A stretch of DNA of 30,189 nt. Source: an uncultured bacterium. Its GTDB lineage: Bacteria; Actinomycetota; Coriobacteriia; Coriobacteriales; Coriobacteriaceae. The notes under the pieces were generated by a model that had not been told where the DNA came from, ran no database searches, and saw only the letters and a list, made by a program, of their open reading frames with translations. A program made the translations under genes and the position numbers. Of this stretch, positions 1 to 7,728 are shown one piece after another; position 1 is the stretch's first letter, and every line of letters begins with the position of its first letter. Location: positions 1-30,189 of the forward strand of contig CAJMRP010000005.1 of NCBI GenBank assembly GCA_905215765.1. Direction: 5' to 3'.

Positions 1-731
<731 letters not shown>

Positions 732-742
732 CTACTGGGGTT

Positions 743-760
743 GATAATGCTATCTAGAAT
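743..760. promoter_or_regulatory. Possible divergent promoter region, ftsH / cobA-like
   Basis: The 92 bp between the two divergent genes contain an AT-rich island in GC-rich surroundings. On the plus strand TTGAAC (721-726), a 16-nt spacer and GATAAT (743-748) could form a promoter for the gene at 809. On the minus strand TAGATA/TAGCAT-like hexamers at 745-760 could be the ftsH -10. None is a strong consensus match, so this is a suggestion from position and composition only. Confidence 0.25.
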
Positions 761-808
761 ACCCAACCCGGACGGCGATAAACCGACGCCGGCCACGAAA
801 GGACAGAG

Positions 809-1294
809 ATGGCATCACTGGAAGTCGGCAAGGTTCAGATCTACACGGGCGACGGCAAGGGCAAAACCACGGCTGCGCTGGGACTGGCGATGCGCGCCAC
901 GGGTTATGGGCTCGACGTACTCATGCTGCAGTTTGCCAAGAAGCTGCACTGCGCCGAACACGATGCCGCACCGCACCTGGGACTGCGCATTGTACAGGCC
1001 GACCGTGACACGCCCGAGGCTTGCGCCGAGCAGATCATGGAACTTGCACGCGAACAGATCTCGCAGGTCGACGTGCTCATTCTGGACGAACTCGGCGAAG
1101 CGATGCGCCGCGGCTTCGTGACGCGAGAGGATGTCGAAGCGCTGATCGCGATAAAGCCCGCCACTACGGAGCTCGTGCTCACCGGCCGCGGCTTGCTGCT
1201 CCTCGCCGACCTTGCAGACCTAGTAACCGAAATGCGCCCCGTCAAACACGACTTCGACGAAGGCCTCCTAGCCCGCCAAGGCATCGAATACTAG
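809..1294 (+). CDS. CobA/BtuR/CobO-type corrinoid adenosyltransferase-like P-loop protein
   Basis: 161 residues. The family transfers the adenosyl group of ATP to cob(I)alamin or cob(I)yrinic acid diamide to make the coenzyme form of B12. Visible signatures are the N-terminal P-loop TGDGKGKTT (residues 13-21), the central Walker B-like VLILDELGEA near residue 92, LTGRG near 125, and the C-terminal TEMRPVKH ... QGIEY. These match the family in order and spacing. It is shorter than typical CobA (about 190-200 residues) because the N-terminal extension is missing. AAAGGA sits 8-9 nt before the ATG. It stands alone on the plus strand with no cobalamin synthesis or transport gene beside it, so a salvage role is inferred. 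The fold assignment is firm; substrate specificity is less so. Confidence 0.85.
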   Translation: MASLEVGKVQIYTGDGKGKTTAALGLAMRATGYGLDVLMLQFAKKLHCAEHDAAPHLGLRIVQADRDTPEACAEQIMELAREQISQVDVLILDELGEAMRRGFVTREDVEALIAIKPATTELVLTGRGLLLLADLADLVTEMRPVKHDFDEGLLARQGIEY

Positions 1295-1297
1295 CCA

Positions 1298-1343
1298 TTG
1301 GGGACGTCCCAACTGGCTAAGCGGTGGCGCGGCCTAGCCAGTT
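1298..1343. repeat. TTGGGGACGT-type repeat with inverted repeats at the convergent gene junction
   Basis: Between the plus-strand stop at 1294 and the minus-strand stop at 1317 lies the near-palindrome TTGGGGACGTCCCAA (1298-1312; the core GGGACGTCCC at 1301-1310 is perfect). A second inverted repeat overlaps it, AACTGGCTA (1311-1319) with TAGCCAGTT (1335-1343), and runs into the end of the MATE gene. The first element shares ATTGGGGACGT with the inverted repeat near 21.5 kb. It may act as a bidirectional terminator, but there is no clear T-tract. A dispersed repeat is the other reading. Confidence 0.55.
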
Positions 1344-2665
1344 GCCGCTGTGGTGGTAGATGGTGAACATCGTGGCCGTGATAAGCCAAGTTACGGGGTA
1401 AACCAGCAGCAGGTGCTCAAGCGACGGATCGAACGGCATAATCGCAAACACCCAGATCACCCTGAGCACGACGGTGCCGAAAATCGTGAGCAGCATGGGC
1501 TGCAAGCTCACGCCGGCACCGCGAATGGAGCCCGACGCGTTTTCGATAATCGAGAAGATCGCGTAGAACGGCGCGATGAAATGAAGAATCGTCGTGGTGT
1601 ACGCCGAAATCGAAGCATCGTCGACAAACAGACGCGACAACGGACCCGAGAACACCAGCAGCACGGCAGACAGGCCACCAATGAGTATAAACGACAGCAC
1701 GAGCGACGTATGGTAGCCCTTGCGCATGCGCTCGTAGTTGCGCGCGCCAAAGTTCTGTGCCGAGAACGTGGTGATCGACACGCCGAGCGCCTCGGTAACC
1801 ATCCAGACAATGCCATCTAAGCGGCCCGAAAGACCCCACGCCGTGGTGACATCGGCACCAAACGAGTTGACCGACACCTGAATCAAAACGTTGGAAATCG
1901 AATACGCAGCAGACTGAAAGCCAAGCGGCAGACCACACGAGATCATGCTCTTACAAATGCCAGGATCAATGCCGAGTTTGGACAGTGAAAGCCGCCACGC
2001 ACCCGGTGCGTGCATCATACGAATCACGATCATCGTGGCGTTGGAGAAATGGTCAGCGCCACCGCGATGCCGCAGCCCAGAGCCTCCATATGAAGCACGG
2101 CAACGAAGATGACATCCAGCACCGCATTAACAAGGCAGCCGGAAGCGATGATCACAGCAGGCCCGCGCGTGTCGCCCACGGCGCGCAGCAGTGCCGTTCC
2201 CATATTGAGCAGCAGCGCCGCAACCATGGCGGCAAAATAGCAACGAGCATAGGCCACGCCCTCGGCCAAAAGTTCATGCGGAGTGTTCATAAGTACCAGC
2301 ATGGGCTCAACGAACACTATGCCAAGAATCGAGAAAACGATACCGCCCACCAGCGCGAGCGTCATGGCCGTATGGACCGAACGGCTCAGTCGCTCATCAT
2401 CGTGCTGACCAAAATACTGACCGGTAATGACCGCGCAGCCGGCGCCGACGCCAACGCAAAAGCCAATGCAGAGCTCGGTGAGCACCATCGTAGCTTGAAT
2501 GCCACCTAGCGCGAGCTTGCCGCCAAACTGACCGACGATATAGGTACCGATAAGCGTGTAGGCCTGCTGAAAAAACGAACTAAAAAAGATGGGAACGCAC
2601 AGCGAAAGCAGCTGCTGCCAAATAACACCCTGCGTTACATCGATAGCCGTAGATTTCTTAGCCAC
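1317..2665 (-). pseudogene. MATE family efflux transporter, frameshifted
   Basis: MATE proteins are 12-helix antiporters that export drugs or metabolites using Na+ or H+ gradients. The N-terminal half (about 2037-2665) has the typical opening QGVIWQQLLSLCVPIFFSSF and YTLIGTYIVGQF. The C-terminal half (1317 to about 2045) carries the second MATE repeat. The two halves are in different frames. Frame 1 reads ALTISPTPR and stops at 2037, while frame 2 continues SNATMIVIRMM. Adding one base to the T run at 2047-2049 (minus strand TTT) restores one frame of 449 codons, the usual MATE length. I chose GTG at 2665 because GGGGAGG lies 4 nt upstream; an in-frame TTG at 2698 lacks a site. It is either a recent pseudogene or a one-base assembly error, and the protein halves otherwise look undecayed. 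Confidence 0.85.
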
Positions 2666-2714
2666 ACGCCCTCCCCAAAAGCGTACGTCAACCGACAAAA
2701 CAGTAATTAAAGAC

Positions 2715-2734
2715 CTAAGCTAATTGCAGCTTAG
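2715..2734 (-). terminator. Weak hairpin downstream of the TrmH-family gene
   Basis: CTAAGCT (2715-2721) and AGCTTAG (2728-2734) form a perfect 7-bp stem with a 6-nt loop, 57 bp past the methyltransferase stop. On the minus strand it is followed by GTCTTTAATT, a poor T-tract. It could be a weak terminator before the MATE gene. Confidence 0.35.
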
Positions 2735-2790
2735 CACCGACCGACGTCGACCGAAACACCCCGAGTCAGAGCCCGGTGCAAACTATCTGC

Positions 2791-3705
2791 CTAGTGATAC
2801 AGCCCCGGCTGGTAGTGATACTCGTTGCTCACGTGCGGGCACAGCTGCCAAAAGGCGACGGCACTCGCCGCGGCCACGTTGAGCGAATCGACCCCGTGCG
2901 CCATCGGAATGCGCACGGCTCGGTCGCAGCCCGCGATAGTCTTAGCGCCCAGGCCGGCACCCTCGGTGCCCATAAAGATCGCCAGGCGATCAACCTCCTG
3001 CAGCGCAGGATCGTCCAGCGAAACGGAGTCGTCCGTCAGCGCCATCGCAGCGCACGAAAAACCGGCTTCGTGCAGTGCCGCCAGGCCATCGTGCGGCCAC
3101 ACACGAGCCTCGCTGCCAATACGCGTCCACGGCACCTGAAACACCGTGCCCATGCTCACGCGGGCCGAGCGACGGTACAGCGGGTCGCAGCACGTCGGAC
3201 TGACCAAAATACCGTCGACATTGAGCGCGGCGGCCGAGCGGAAAATCGCACCCACGTTCGTGTGGTCGACAATACCCTCGAGCACGCACACGCGCACCGG
3301 GCGCTCCCCCGCCGCCTCGACGACGCCACCCAAGAACTCATCAACCGGAATCTGCCGCGGGCGACGAAACGCCGCGAGCGCACCGCGCGTCACGTTAAAG
3401 CCCGTCAGCTGCTCCATGAGTTCCATGGAAGCCACGAACACAGGAACCGGACCTGCGCCCTCGCGCACAACCAGGCGCTCAAACAGCGGCATCATCTGGT
3501 CGAGCCAGCGTTCGCCCAAAAGAAAGCTCACCGGCTGATATCCGGCACGCACCGCGCGCTCGATAACCTTGGCACTCTCGGCGATAAAGATGCCCTTTTG
3601 CGGCTCTAGCACGCAGCGCAGCTCACGCTCGGTCAGTCGCACGTAGGCATCGAGCCGCTCGTCCTCGAGCGAATCAATTCGCAGAACCTCAACGGCATCA
3701 GTCAT
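2791..3705 (-). CDS. TrmH/SpoU family RNA 2'-O-methyltransferase
   Basis: 304 residues. SpoU-class enzymes methylate a ribose 2'-OH in rRNA or tRNA using S-adenosylmethionine bound in a trefoil knot. All three SpoU motifs are present: NVGAIFRSAAAL (about 150-161, with the catalytic Arg), IFMGTEGAGL (about 243-252), and IPMAHGVDSLNVAAA (about 266-280). The N-terminal 120 residues form the substrate-binding domain, including GIFIAESAKVIERA, which is typical of rRNA-modifying members. I prefer the ATG at 3705 (MTDAVEVLRI) because the 11 codons upstream look unrelated. Its ribosome site is weak, with AGAAAGG about 15 nt away, so 3738 remains possible. The target nucleotide cannot be read from the sequence. 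Confidence 0.9.
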   Translation of the reverse strand: MTDAVEVLRIDSLEDERLDAYVRLTERELRCVLEPQKGIFIAESAKVIERAVRAGYQPVSFLLGERWLDQMMPLFERLVVREGAGPVPVFVASMELMEQLTGFNVTRGALAAFRRPRQIPVDEFLGGVVEAAGERPVRVCVLEGIVDHTNVGAIFRSAAALNVDGILVSPTCCDPLYRRSARVSMGTVFQVPWTRIGSEARVWPHDGLAALHEAGFSCAAMALTDDSVSLDDPALQEVDRLAIFMGTEGAGLGAKTIAGCDRAVRIPMAHGVDSLNVAAASAVAFWQLCPHVSNEYHYQPGLYH

Positions 3706-3751
3706 AGCAGCCAGCCCGCACCTTTCTTTACAGCGCATCTATACCAAACGA

Positions 3752-3770
3752 GGCGACGCTAAGCGCCGCC
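3752..3770 (-). terminator. Hairpin after the thyA-folA operon
   Basis: GGCGACGC (3752-3759) and GCGCCGCC (3763-3770) form an 8-bp stem with one G-U pair and a 3-nt loop. On the minus strand it is followed by TCGTTTGG. It sits 45 nt after the folA stop and before the methyltransferase gene. The T-tract is short, so the terminator call is moderate. Confidence 0.45.
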
Positions 3771-3814
3771 CCATGCATTCAAATAATCCGATGATACCGT
3801 TCACGCCAGACGAT

Positions 3815-4333
3815 TTACGCCTCAACGCGACGATACGTCACGAACTCATAATCGAGACCCTCGTCACCCTCGCCCGCGGCAATCGTGGCAACACCGCAAC
3901 GCCGCGCAATCTCCCACGCGGGATCGGCATCCAAATCGGGAAAGTACGTATCCACGTTATGCACGCAATGGTTATGCGTAACCTCGGCCTCCACGCAATA
4001 AGGCAAAAACTGTAGATATACCTCGCCGCCGCCAATCACCCACGCAACAGGTTCATCGGCCACCGCGGCGAGCGCTTCGTCGATGCTATGCACAACGTCG
4101 ACGCCCTCGGCAGCAAAGCTCTCGTCGCGGGTGAGCACGATATTGCGGCGATTCTTGAGCGGTCGCCCGCCGGGAAAACTAAGCAGCGTCTTGCGCCCCA
4201 TAATGACCGGGCAACCTTTGGTGCACGCCACAAAATGGCGCATGTCGGCGCGATTGGACACCACCATGTCGCCCTCGCACCCAATACCCCAGTCATCGCA
4301 CACGGCGACAATGGCAGAAAGCTTACACGTCAT
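3815..4333 (-). CDS. folA: Dihydrofolate reductase
   Basis: 172 residues, the normal DHFR length. It reduces dihydrofolate to tetrahydrofolate with NADPH, recycling the dihydrofolate that thymidylate synthase produces. Visible are the N-terminal SAIVAVCDDWGIG with the substrate-loop Trp (W15), the likely catalytic acid D30 in NRADMRHF, the NADPH-binding CPVIMGRKT (41-49) and RNIVLT, and the GGGEVY motif (about 101-106). The ATG at 4333 has AGGTGA 5 nt upstream. A GTG at 4342 directly after the thyA stop would add three residues but has no site. It lies 9 nt downstream of thyA, so the two are almost certainly co-transcribed and act on the same folate cycle. Confidence 0.96.
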   Translation of the reverse strand: MTCKLSAIVAVCDDWGIGCEGDMVVSNRADMRHFVACTKGCPVIMGRKTLLSFPGGRPLKNRRNIVLTRDESFAAEGVDVVHSIDEALAAVADEPVAWVIGGGEVYLQFLPYCVEAEVTHNHCVHNVDTYFPDLDADPAWEIARRCGVATIAAGEGDEGLDYEFVTYRRVEA

Positions 4334-4342
4334 GCGCGTCAC

Positions 4343-5191
4343 CTACACCGCAATGGGGATGTTCTTTACCTGCGGACCGTGCTCATAGCCCTCGACGATC
4401 AGGTCGTCGGTCGTAAACGCGTAGAAATCATGCACATCGGGGTTAAGCGTTACCTTGGGCGCGGCAAACTGCGGACGCTCGATAAGCTCGCGGACGATAT
4501 CGACATGACGGTCGTAAATGTGGGCATCGGCGATCACGTGCAGCAGCTCACCGGGAATCATATCGACCGACTGCGCAACCATCATGAGCAGAATTGCGTA
4601 CTGGCACACGTTCCAGTTATTCGCAGCCAAAATGTCTTGGCTGCGCTGGTTGAGAATCATGTTAAGCGTCGGCTTGTCGTCCTGCGGACGCTGCGTGACG
4701 TTATACGTCACGCTGTAGGCACACGGATACAGGTGCATCTCGGACAAATCGCTAAACACATAGGTGTTCGTCATAATGCGACGGCTATATGGCGTGTGCT
4801 TGAGGTCGTACAGTACGCGATCCATCTGGTCAAAGTCGCCCTCGGAATAATGGCTCTTCTGGCCAATTTGGTACCCGTAGGCCTTGCCGATGGAGCCGGT
4901 CTCGTCGGCCCACTCGTCCCAAATATGGCTATTGAGGTCATGCACGTTATTGGACTTCTTCTGATAGATCCACAAGATCTCATCCATGGCAGATTTGAGG
5001 GCCGTACGACGCAGGGTAAGCGCCGGGAACTCCTCACGCAGGTCGTAGCGCGCCGTGACACCAAAGTTTTTAATGGTATAGGCAGGGGGGCCATCCTCCC
5101 ACACCGGGCGGACCTTTTGGCCCTCGGTGGTGGTGCCATGGTCCAGAATATCGCGGCACATGGTTACAAACTGTTGATCAGCCTTGCTCAT
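4343..5191 (-). CDS. thyA: Thymidylate synthase (ThyA type, divergent subfamily)
   Basis: 282 residues. It makes dTMP from dUMP using methylenetetrahydrofolate. The active-site Cys is C157 in LYPCAYSV. The phosphate-binding Arg pair is SRR (137-138), QRSQD (182-186) matches the usual QRSCD, and NNWNVCQYA (191-199) and ADAHIYDRH (221-229) match the dUMP-binding Asn and the H-x-Y motif. The C-terminus ends IPIAV, close to the family's conserved tail. The usual PCH has become PCA, and 'QRSCD' has lost its Cys, marking this as a divergent branch that still has all core residues. The ATG at 5191 has AGGAGGG 4 nt upstream. A longer in-frame opening upstream has no support and would overlap the DUF134 gene. 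It is operonic with folA. Confidence 0.95.
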   Translation of the reverse strand: MSKADQQFVTMCRDILDHGTTTEGQKVRPVWEDGPPAYTIKNFGVTARYDLREEFPALTLRRTALKSAMDEILWIYQKKSNNVHDLNSHIWDEWADETGSIGKAYGYQIGQKSHYSEGDFDQMDRVLYDLKHTPYSRRIMTNTYVFSDLSEMHLYPCAYSVTYNVTQRPQDDKPTLNMILNQRSQDILAANNWNVCQYAILLMMVAQSVDMIPGELLHVIADAHIYDRHVDIVRELIERPQFAAPKVTLNPDVHDFYAFTTDDLIVEGYEHGPQVKNIPIAV

Positions 5192-5225
5192 TGACCCTCC
5201 TGTCAGTCGCATACAAGCGAGATTC

Positions 5226-5231
5226 ATTGTA
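5226..5231 (-). promoter_or_regulatory. Likely -10 box of the thyA-folA promoter
   Basis: On the minus strand the hexamer TACAAT (5231-5226) matches the sigma-70 -10 consensus at 5 of 6 positions and lies 34 nt before the thyA start. No good -35 hexamer is seen at the right distance. This is a suggestion from sequence and position. Confidence 0.4.
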
Positions 5232-5274
5232 GCCCAGGCGCACGCGGCCCCACAGCCCAAACTTAAGCGCTCAT

Positions 5275-5347
5275 TTTCTGACATATGACAGAAATTCCTT
5301 GCGCAAATCTGCACGTTCGCTATTCTATTGTTGACATATGTCAGAAA
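5275..5347. promoter_or_regulatory. Paired operator-like palindromes around the DUF134-NifX promoter
   Basis: Copy A, TGACATATGACAGAAA (5279-5294), and copy B, TGACATATGTCAGAAA (5332-5347), match at 15 of 16 positions and are offset by exactly 53 bp, about five helical turns. Each is palindromic. Copy A extends to a 20-bp imperfect palindrome, TTTCTG..CATATG..CAGAAA (5275-5294), with one mismatched pair. Copy B has the perfect 12-bp core TGACATATGTCA (5332-5343). Between them TTGCGC (5299-5304), a 16-nt spacer and TATTCT (5321-5326) could be the promoter, which would place copy B over the transcription start. A helix-turn-helix protein is encoded immediately downstream, so autoregulation is a natural inference. 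Confidence 0.65.
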
Positions 5348-5357
5348 AGGAGTGCGC

Positions 5358-6122
5358 ATGGCAGGAAGACGCGAAAAATTGCGCCGTGTTGGGATCATCC
5401 CCGAATATCGCGGCTTTACCCCAGACGGCCTTGCCAGCGGAGACGCCATCGATATGACAGTCGACGAGCTCGAGGTCCTGCGCCTATGCGACCTGGAAGG
5501 CCTCAATCAGGAGGAAGTCGCCCAGTGCATGGGCATTGCCCGCGCCACGGTGGCGGCAATCTGCAGCCGCGCGCATCGCAAGGTGTCAAACGCGTTGGTC
5601 AATGGACGGGCGATTGTCATCGAGGGCGGCAATATCGCATACTCCCCCATCGCCACGACAACGGCCGCATGGCCAGCAAAGGAGGTCGACACCATGAGGG
5701 TGGCAACCACGTACGACAGCGGCAACATCTTTATGCACTTTGGCCGCAGCGAGCAGTTCAAGATCTACGACATTCAGGACGGCAAGGTGCTCAACGAGCA
5801 GGTCGTGGGCACCGGCGGCACCGGTCACGGCGCCCTGGCGGGCCTGCTCGCCAACGGCGGCGTGGATACGCTCATCTGCGGCGGCATCGGCGGTGGCGCT
5901 ATCAACGCGCTTGCTCAAGCCGGCATCACGGTATACGCAGGTGCCCAGGGCAGCTGCGACGCTTGCGTCGAGGCACTCATTGCCGGCACGCTCGCGCAGA
6001 CCGGCGAGGCCACCTGCGACTGCCATGGCCACGACCACGAGCACATCCATGAGCACGGCGGATCCTGCGGTTGCCACGGCCATCACGAGCACGAGGGCCA
6101 AGAGGGCTGCGGCTGCCACTAA
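5358..6122 (+). CDS. DUF134 (HTH) - NifX/NifB-type Fe-Mo cofactor-binding fusion with His/Cys-rich tail
   Basis: 254 residues in three parts. Residues 1 to about 110 are a DUF134 (UPF0251) domain, with the typical GFTPDG, MTVDELEVLRLCDLEGLNQ and a sigma-region-4-like helix-turn-helix (about 49-76). Residues 113 to about 215 are a dinitrogenase iron-molybdenum cofactor domain (NifX/NifB C-terminal type), beginning MRVATTYDSGNIFMHFGRS, then GGTGHGAL and GGIGGGA. The last 35 residues hold 6 Cys and 11 His (CHGHDHEHIHEH, GCGCH), a probable metal-binding tail. AAAAGGAG lies 5 nt before the ATG at 5358. The region contains no nitrogenase genes, so a role in metal or Fe-S cluster sensing or carriage is inferred. 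Both domains are secure; the function is unknown. Confidence 0.88.
   Translation: MAGRREKLRRVGIIPEYRGFTPDGLASGDAIDMTVDELEVLRLCDLEGLNQEEVAQCMGIARATVAAICSRAHRKVSNALVNGRAIVIEGGNIAYSPIATTTAAWPAKEVDTMRVATTYDSGNIFMHFGRSEQFKIYDIQDGKVLNEQVVGTGGTGHGALAGLLANGGVDTLICGGIGGGAINALAQAGITVYAGAQGSCDACVEALIAGTLAQTGEATCDCHGHDHEHIHEHGGSCGCHGHHEHEGQEGCGCH
5678..5696 (+). promoter_or_regulatory. Strong internal ribosome binding site and start at the domain junction
   Basis: AAAGGAGGT (5678-5686) is a nine-base match to the anti-Shine-Dalgarno complement. It lies 8 nt before an in-frame ATG at 5694-5696, which is codon 113 of the DUF134-NifX gene. That Met is exactly where stand-alone NifX-like proteins begin. Initiation here would give a separate 142-residue NifX-like protein with the His/Cys tail. 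This is stronger than the upstream site of the same gene. Confidence 0.7.
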
Positions 6123-6185
6123 CGGCACGGCACCGCGAACTCGGGGCGCGACACTGAACGCAACCCAACAACAAAAGCCAACAAC

Positions 6186-6217
6186 AAAGGCCACCCGGTA
6201 GCTTCCGAGTGGCCTTT
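6186..6217. terminator. Bidirectional terminator between the DUF134-NifX gene and ffh
   Basis: AAAGGCCAC (6186-6194) and GTGGCCTTT (6209-6217) form a perfect 9-bp stem, with the inner CCGG/CCG pairing shortening the loop. The T/A-flanked stem between two convergent genes fits a shared intrinsic terminator. Confidence 0.75.
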
Positions 6218-6242
6218 GCCATATCAAGCTGGAATTACAGCA

Positions 6243-7718
6243 CTATTTCTTATTACGCATCTGCGCTTCCATCTGGCGCAGCAGGTCCATATCGGACTTA
6301 GGACCGCCCGTTCCCAGGCCGCCCATGCCGCCCAGACCCATGGCATCCAGACCGGGAATATTGGGCATGCGCATCTTTTTGCCCTTCTTACCCTTCTTGC
6401 CCTTCTTGCCGCCGGCCTGCGCCTGATTGGCCATCGTGCGCATGCGGCCCATCATCTTATTCATCTCGCCCCACTGCTTCATAAGGCTATTGACCTCGGT
6501 GGGGGTCACACCGGAGCCCTTGGCGATACGCGCGCGGCGCTGGCCGTTGATGATGGAGGGACGCAGGCGCTCCTCCTTGGTCATCGACATGATGATGGCC
6601 TCGTTCTTATCGAAGATACCTTCGTCCAGGTTGCCACCCATCTGGTTAAGCGCACGCTGGCCACCGGGGAGCATGCCCAGAATGCCCTTCATGCCGCCCA
6701 TCTTCTTGACGGCTTTCATCTGGTCGAGCATGTCGTTCATGGTGAAGCCCTCGCGCAGCATGCGCTCGGCGGCCTCGAGCTGCTCGGCATCGGCGGCCTC
6801 CTGGGCCTTCTCGATAATGCCGACAACATCACCCATGCCCAAGATGCGCTTGGCCATACGGTCGGGATAGAACGGCTCCAGCGAATCGGGCTTCTCGCCC
6901 ATGCTCACAAACTTGATGGGCTTGCCGGTCACCTGGCGCACGGAAAGCGCGCCGCCGCCACGGGCATCGCCGTCGAGCTTGGAGATGATCACACCGTCAA
7001 AGTCGGTGCGCTCGGCGAAGGTCGAGACGACGTTGACAATATCCTGGCCGGTCATGGCATCGACGACCATCAGCACCTGATCGGGCTTGACGGCCTTCTT
7101 GATGTCCACGGCCTCCTGCATCATCTGCTCGTCGATCTGCAGGCGACCGGCGGTATCGACGATGACCACGTCGCGCAGGTGGTCGACGGCCTCCTGGATG
7201 GCGCCCTTGGCGATGTCGACCGGATGCGCACCGTCACCGCGGAAGACCGGCACGCCGATCTCGCCACCGAGCGTGGCCAGCTGGTCGGCAGCGGCGGGAC
7301 GGTAGACGTCGCACGCAGCGAGCAACGGCGAGCGGCCCTGTTTCTTGAGCAGGTAGGCCAGCTTTACGGCCGCCGTGGTCTTACCGGAGCCCTGCAGGCC
7401 CACGAGCATGATGACATTGGGGATGCGGTTGCTAAAGACGAGCTTGCTCTCGGTGGAGCCGAGCATCTCGGTAAGCTCGTCGAGCACGATCTTGACGACG
7501 TTTTGCGCCGGCGACAACGACTCCATGACCTCTGCGGTCATGCAGCGTTCCTTGGTCTTGGCGACGAACTCCTTGACGACCTTAAAGTTGACGTCGGCCT
7601 CGAGCAGCGCCATGCGAATGTCGCGCATGGCAGAGGTGATATCGGCCTCGGTCAGCTTACCCTTGCCGCGCAGGCGGTCAAATGTGTCGTTGAGGCGATC
7701 GCTCAGAGAATCAAACAC
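6243..7718 (-). CDS. ffh: Signal recognition particle GTPase Ffh (SRP54)
   Basis: 491 residues. It binds signal sequences and 4.5S RNA and delivers ribosomes to FtsY at the membrane. It has the N domain (1 to about 95), then the G domain with P-loop GLQGSGKTT (107-115), DTAGR (188-192) and SKLDGDARGG (about 246-255). The Met-rich M domain (about 300-440) has MGGMKGILGMLPG and the RNA-binding RRARIAKGSG. The C-terminus is Lys/Gly/Met-rich (KKGKKGKKGKK). The GTG start at 7718 has AAGGAG 7 nt upstream, embedded in the end of ftsY, 10 nt after the ftsY stop. It is the last gene of the long minus-strand cluster, ending at the terminator at 6186-6217. A long open frame on the opposite strand is a codon-bias shadow. 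Confidence 0.98.
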   Translation of the reverse strand: MFDSLSDRLNDTFDRLRGKGKLTEADITSAMRDIRMALLEADVNFKVVKEFVAKTKERCMTAEVMESLSPAQNVVKIVLDELTEMLGSTESKLVFSNRIPNVIMLVGLQGSGKTTAAVKLAYLLKKQGRSPLLAACDVYRPAAADQLATLGGEIGVPVFRGDGAHPVDIAKGAIQEAVDHLRDVVIVDTAGRLQIDEQMMQEAVDIKKAVKPDQVLMVVDAMTGQDIVNVVSTFAERTDFDGVIISKLDGDARGGGALSVRQVTGKPIKFVSMGEKPDSLEPFYPDRMAKRILGMGDVVGIIEKAQEAADAEQLEAAERMLREGFTMNDMLDQMKAVKKMGGMKGILGMLPGGQRALNQMGGNLDEGIFDKNEAIIMSMTKEERLRPSIINGQRRARIAKGSGVTPTEVNSLMKQWGEMNKMMGRMRTMANQAQAGGKKGKKGKKGKKMRMPNIPGLDAMGLGGMGGLGTGGPKSDMDLLRQMEAQMRNKK

Positions 7719-7728
7719 TAGTCACTCC

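Noticed and set aside
6359..6420. Lys/Gly repeat stretch in ffh as a simple-sequence phase-variation tract
   Set aside because: The GGC/CTT-type repeats encode the usual Lys/Gly/Met-rich C-terminal tail of Ffh and keep the frame.
6216..7721. 501-codon open frame on the plus strand opposite ffh
   Set aside because: Encodes a His/Leu/Gly-rich, low-complexity translation with no known fold; it mirrors ffh codon bias and ffh is certain.
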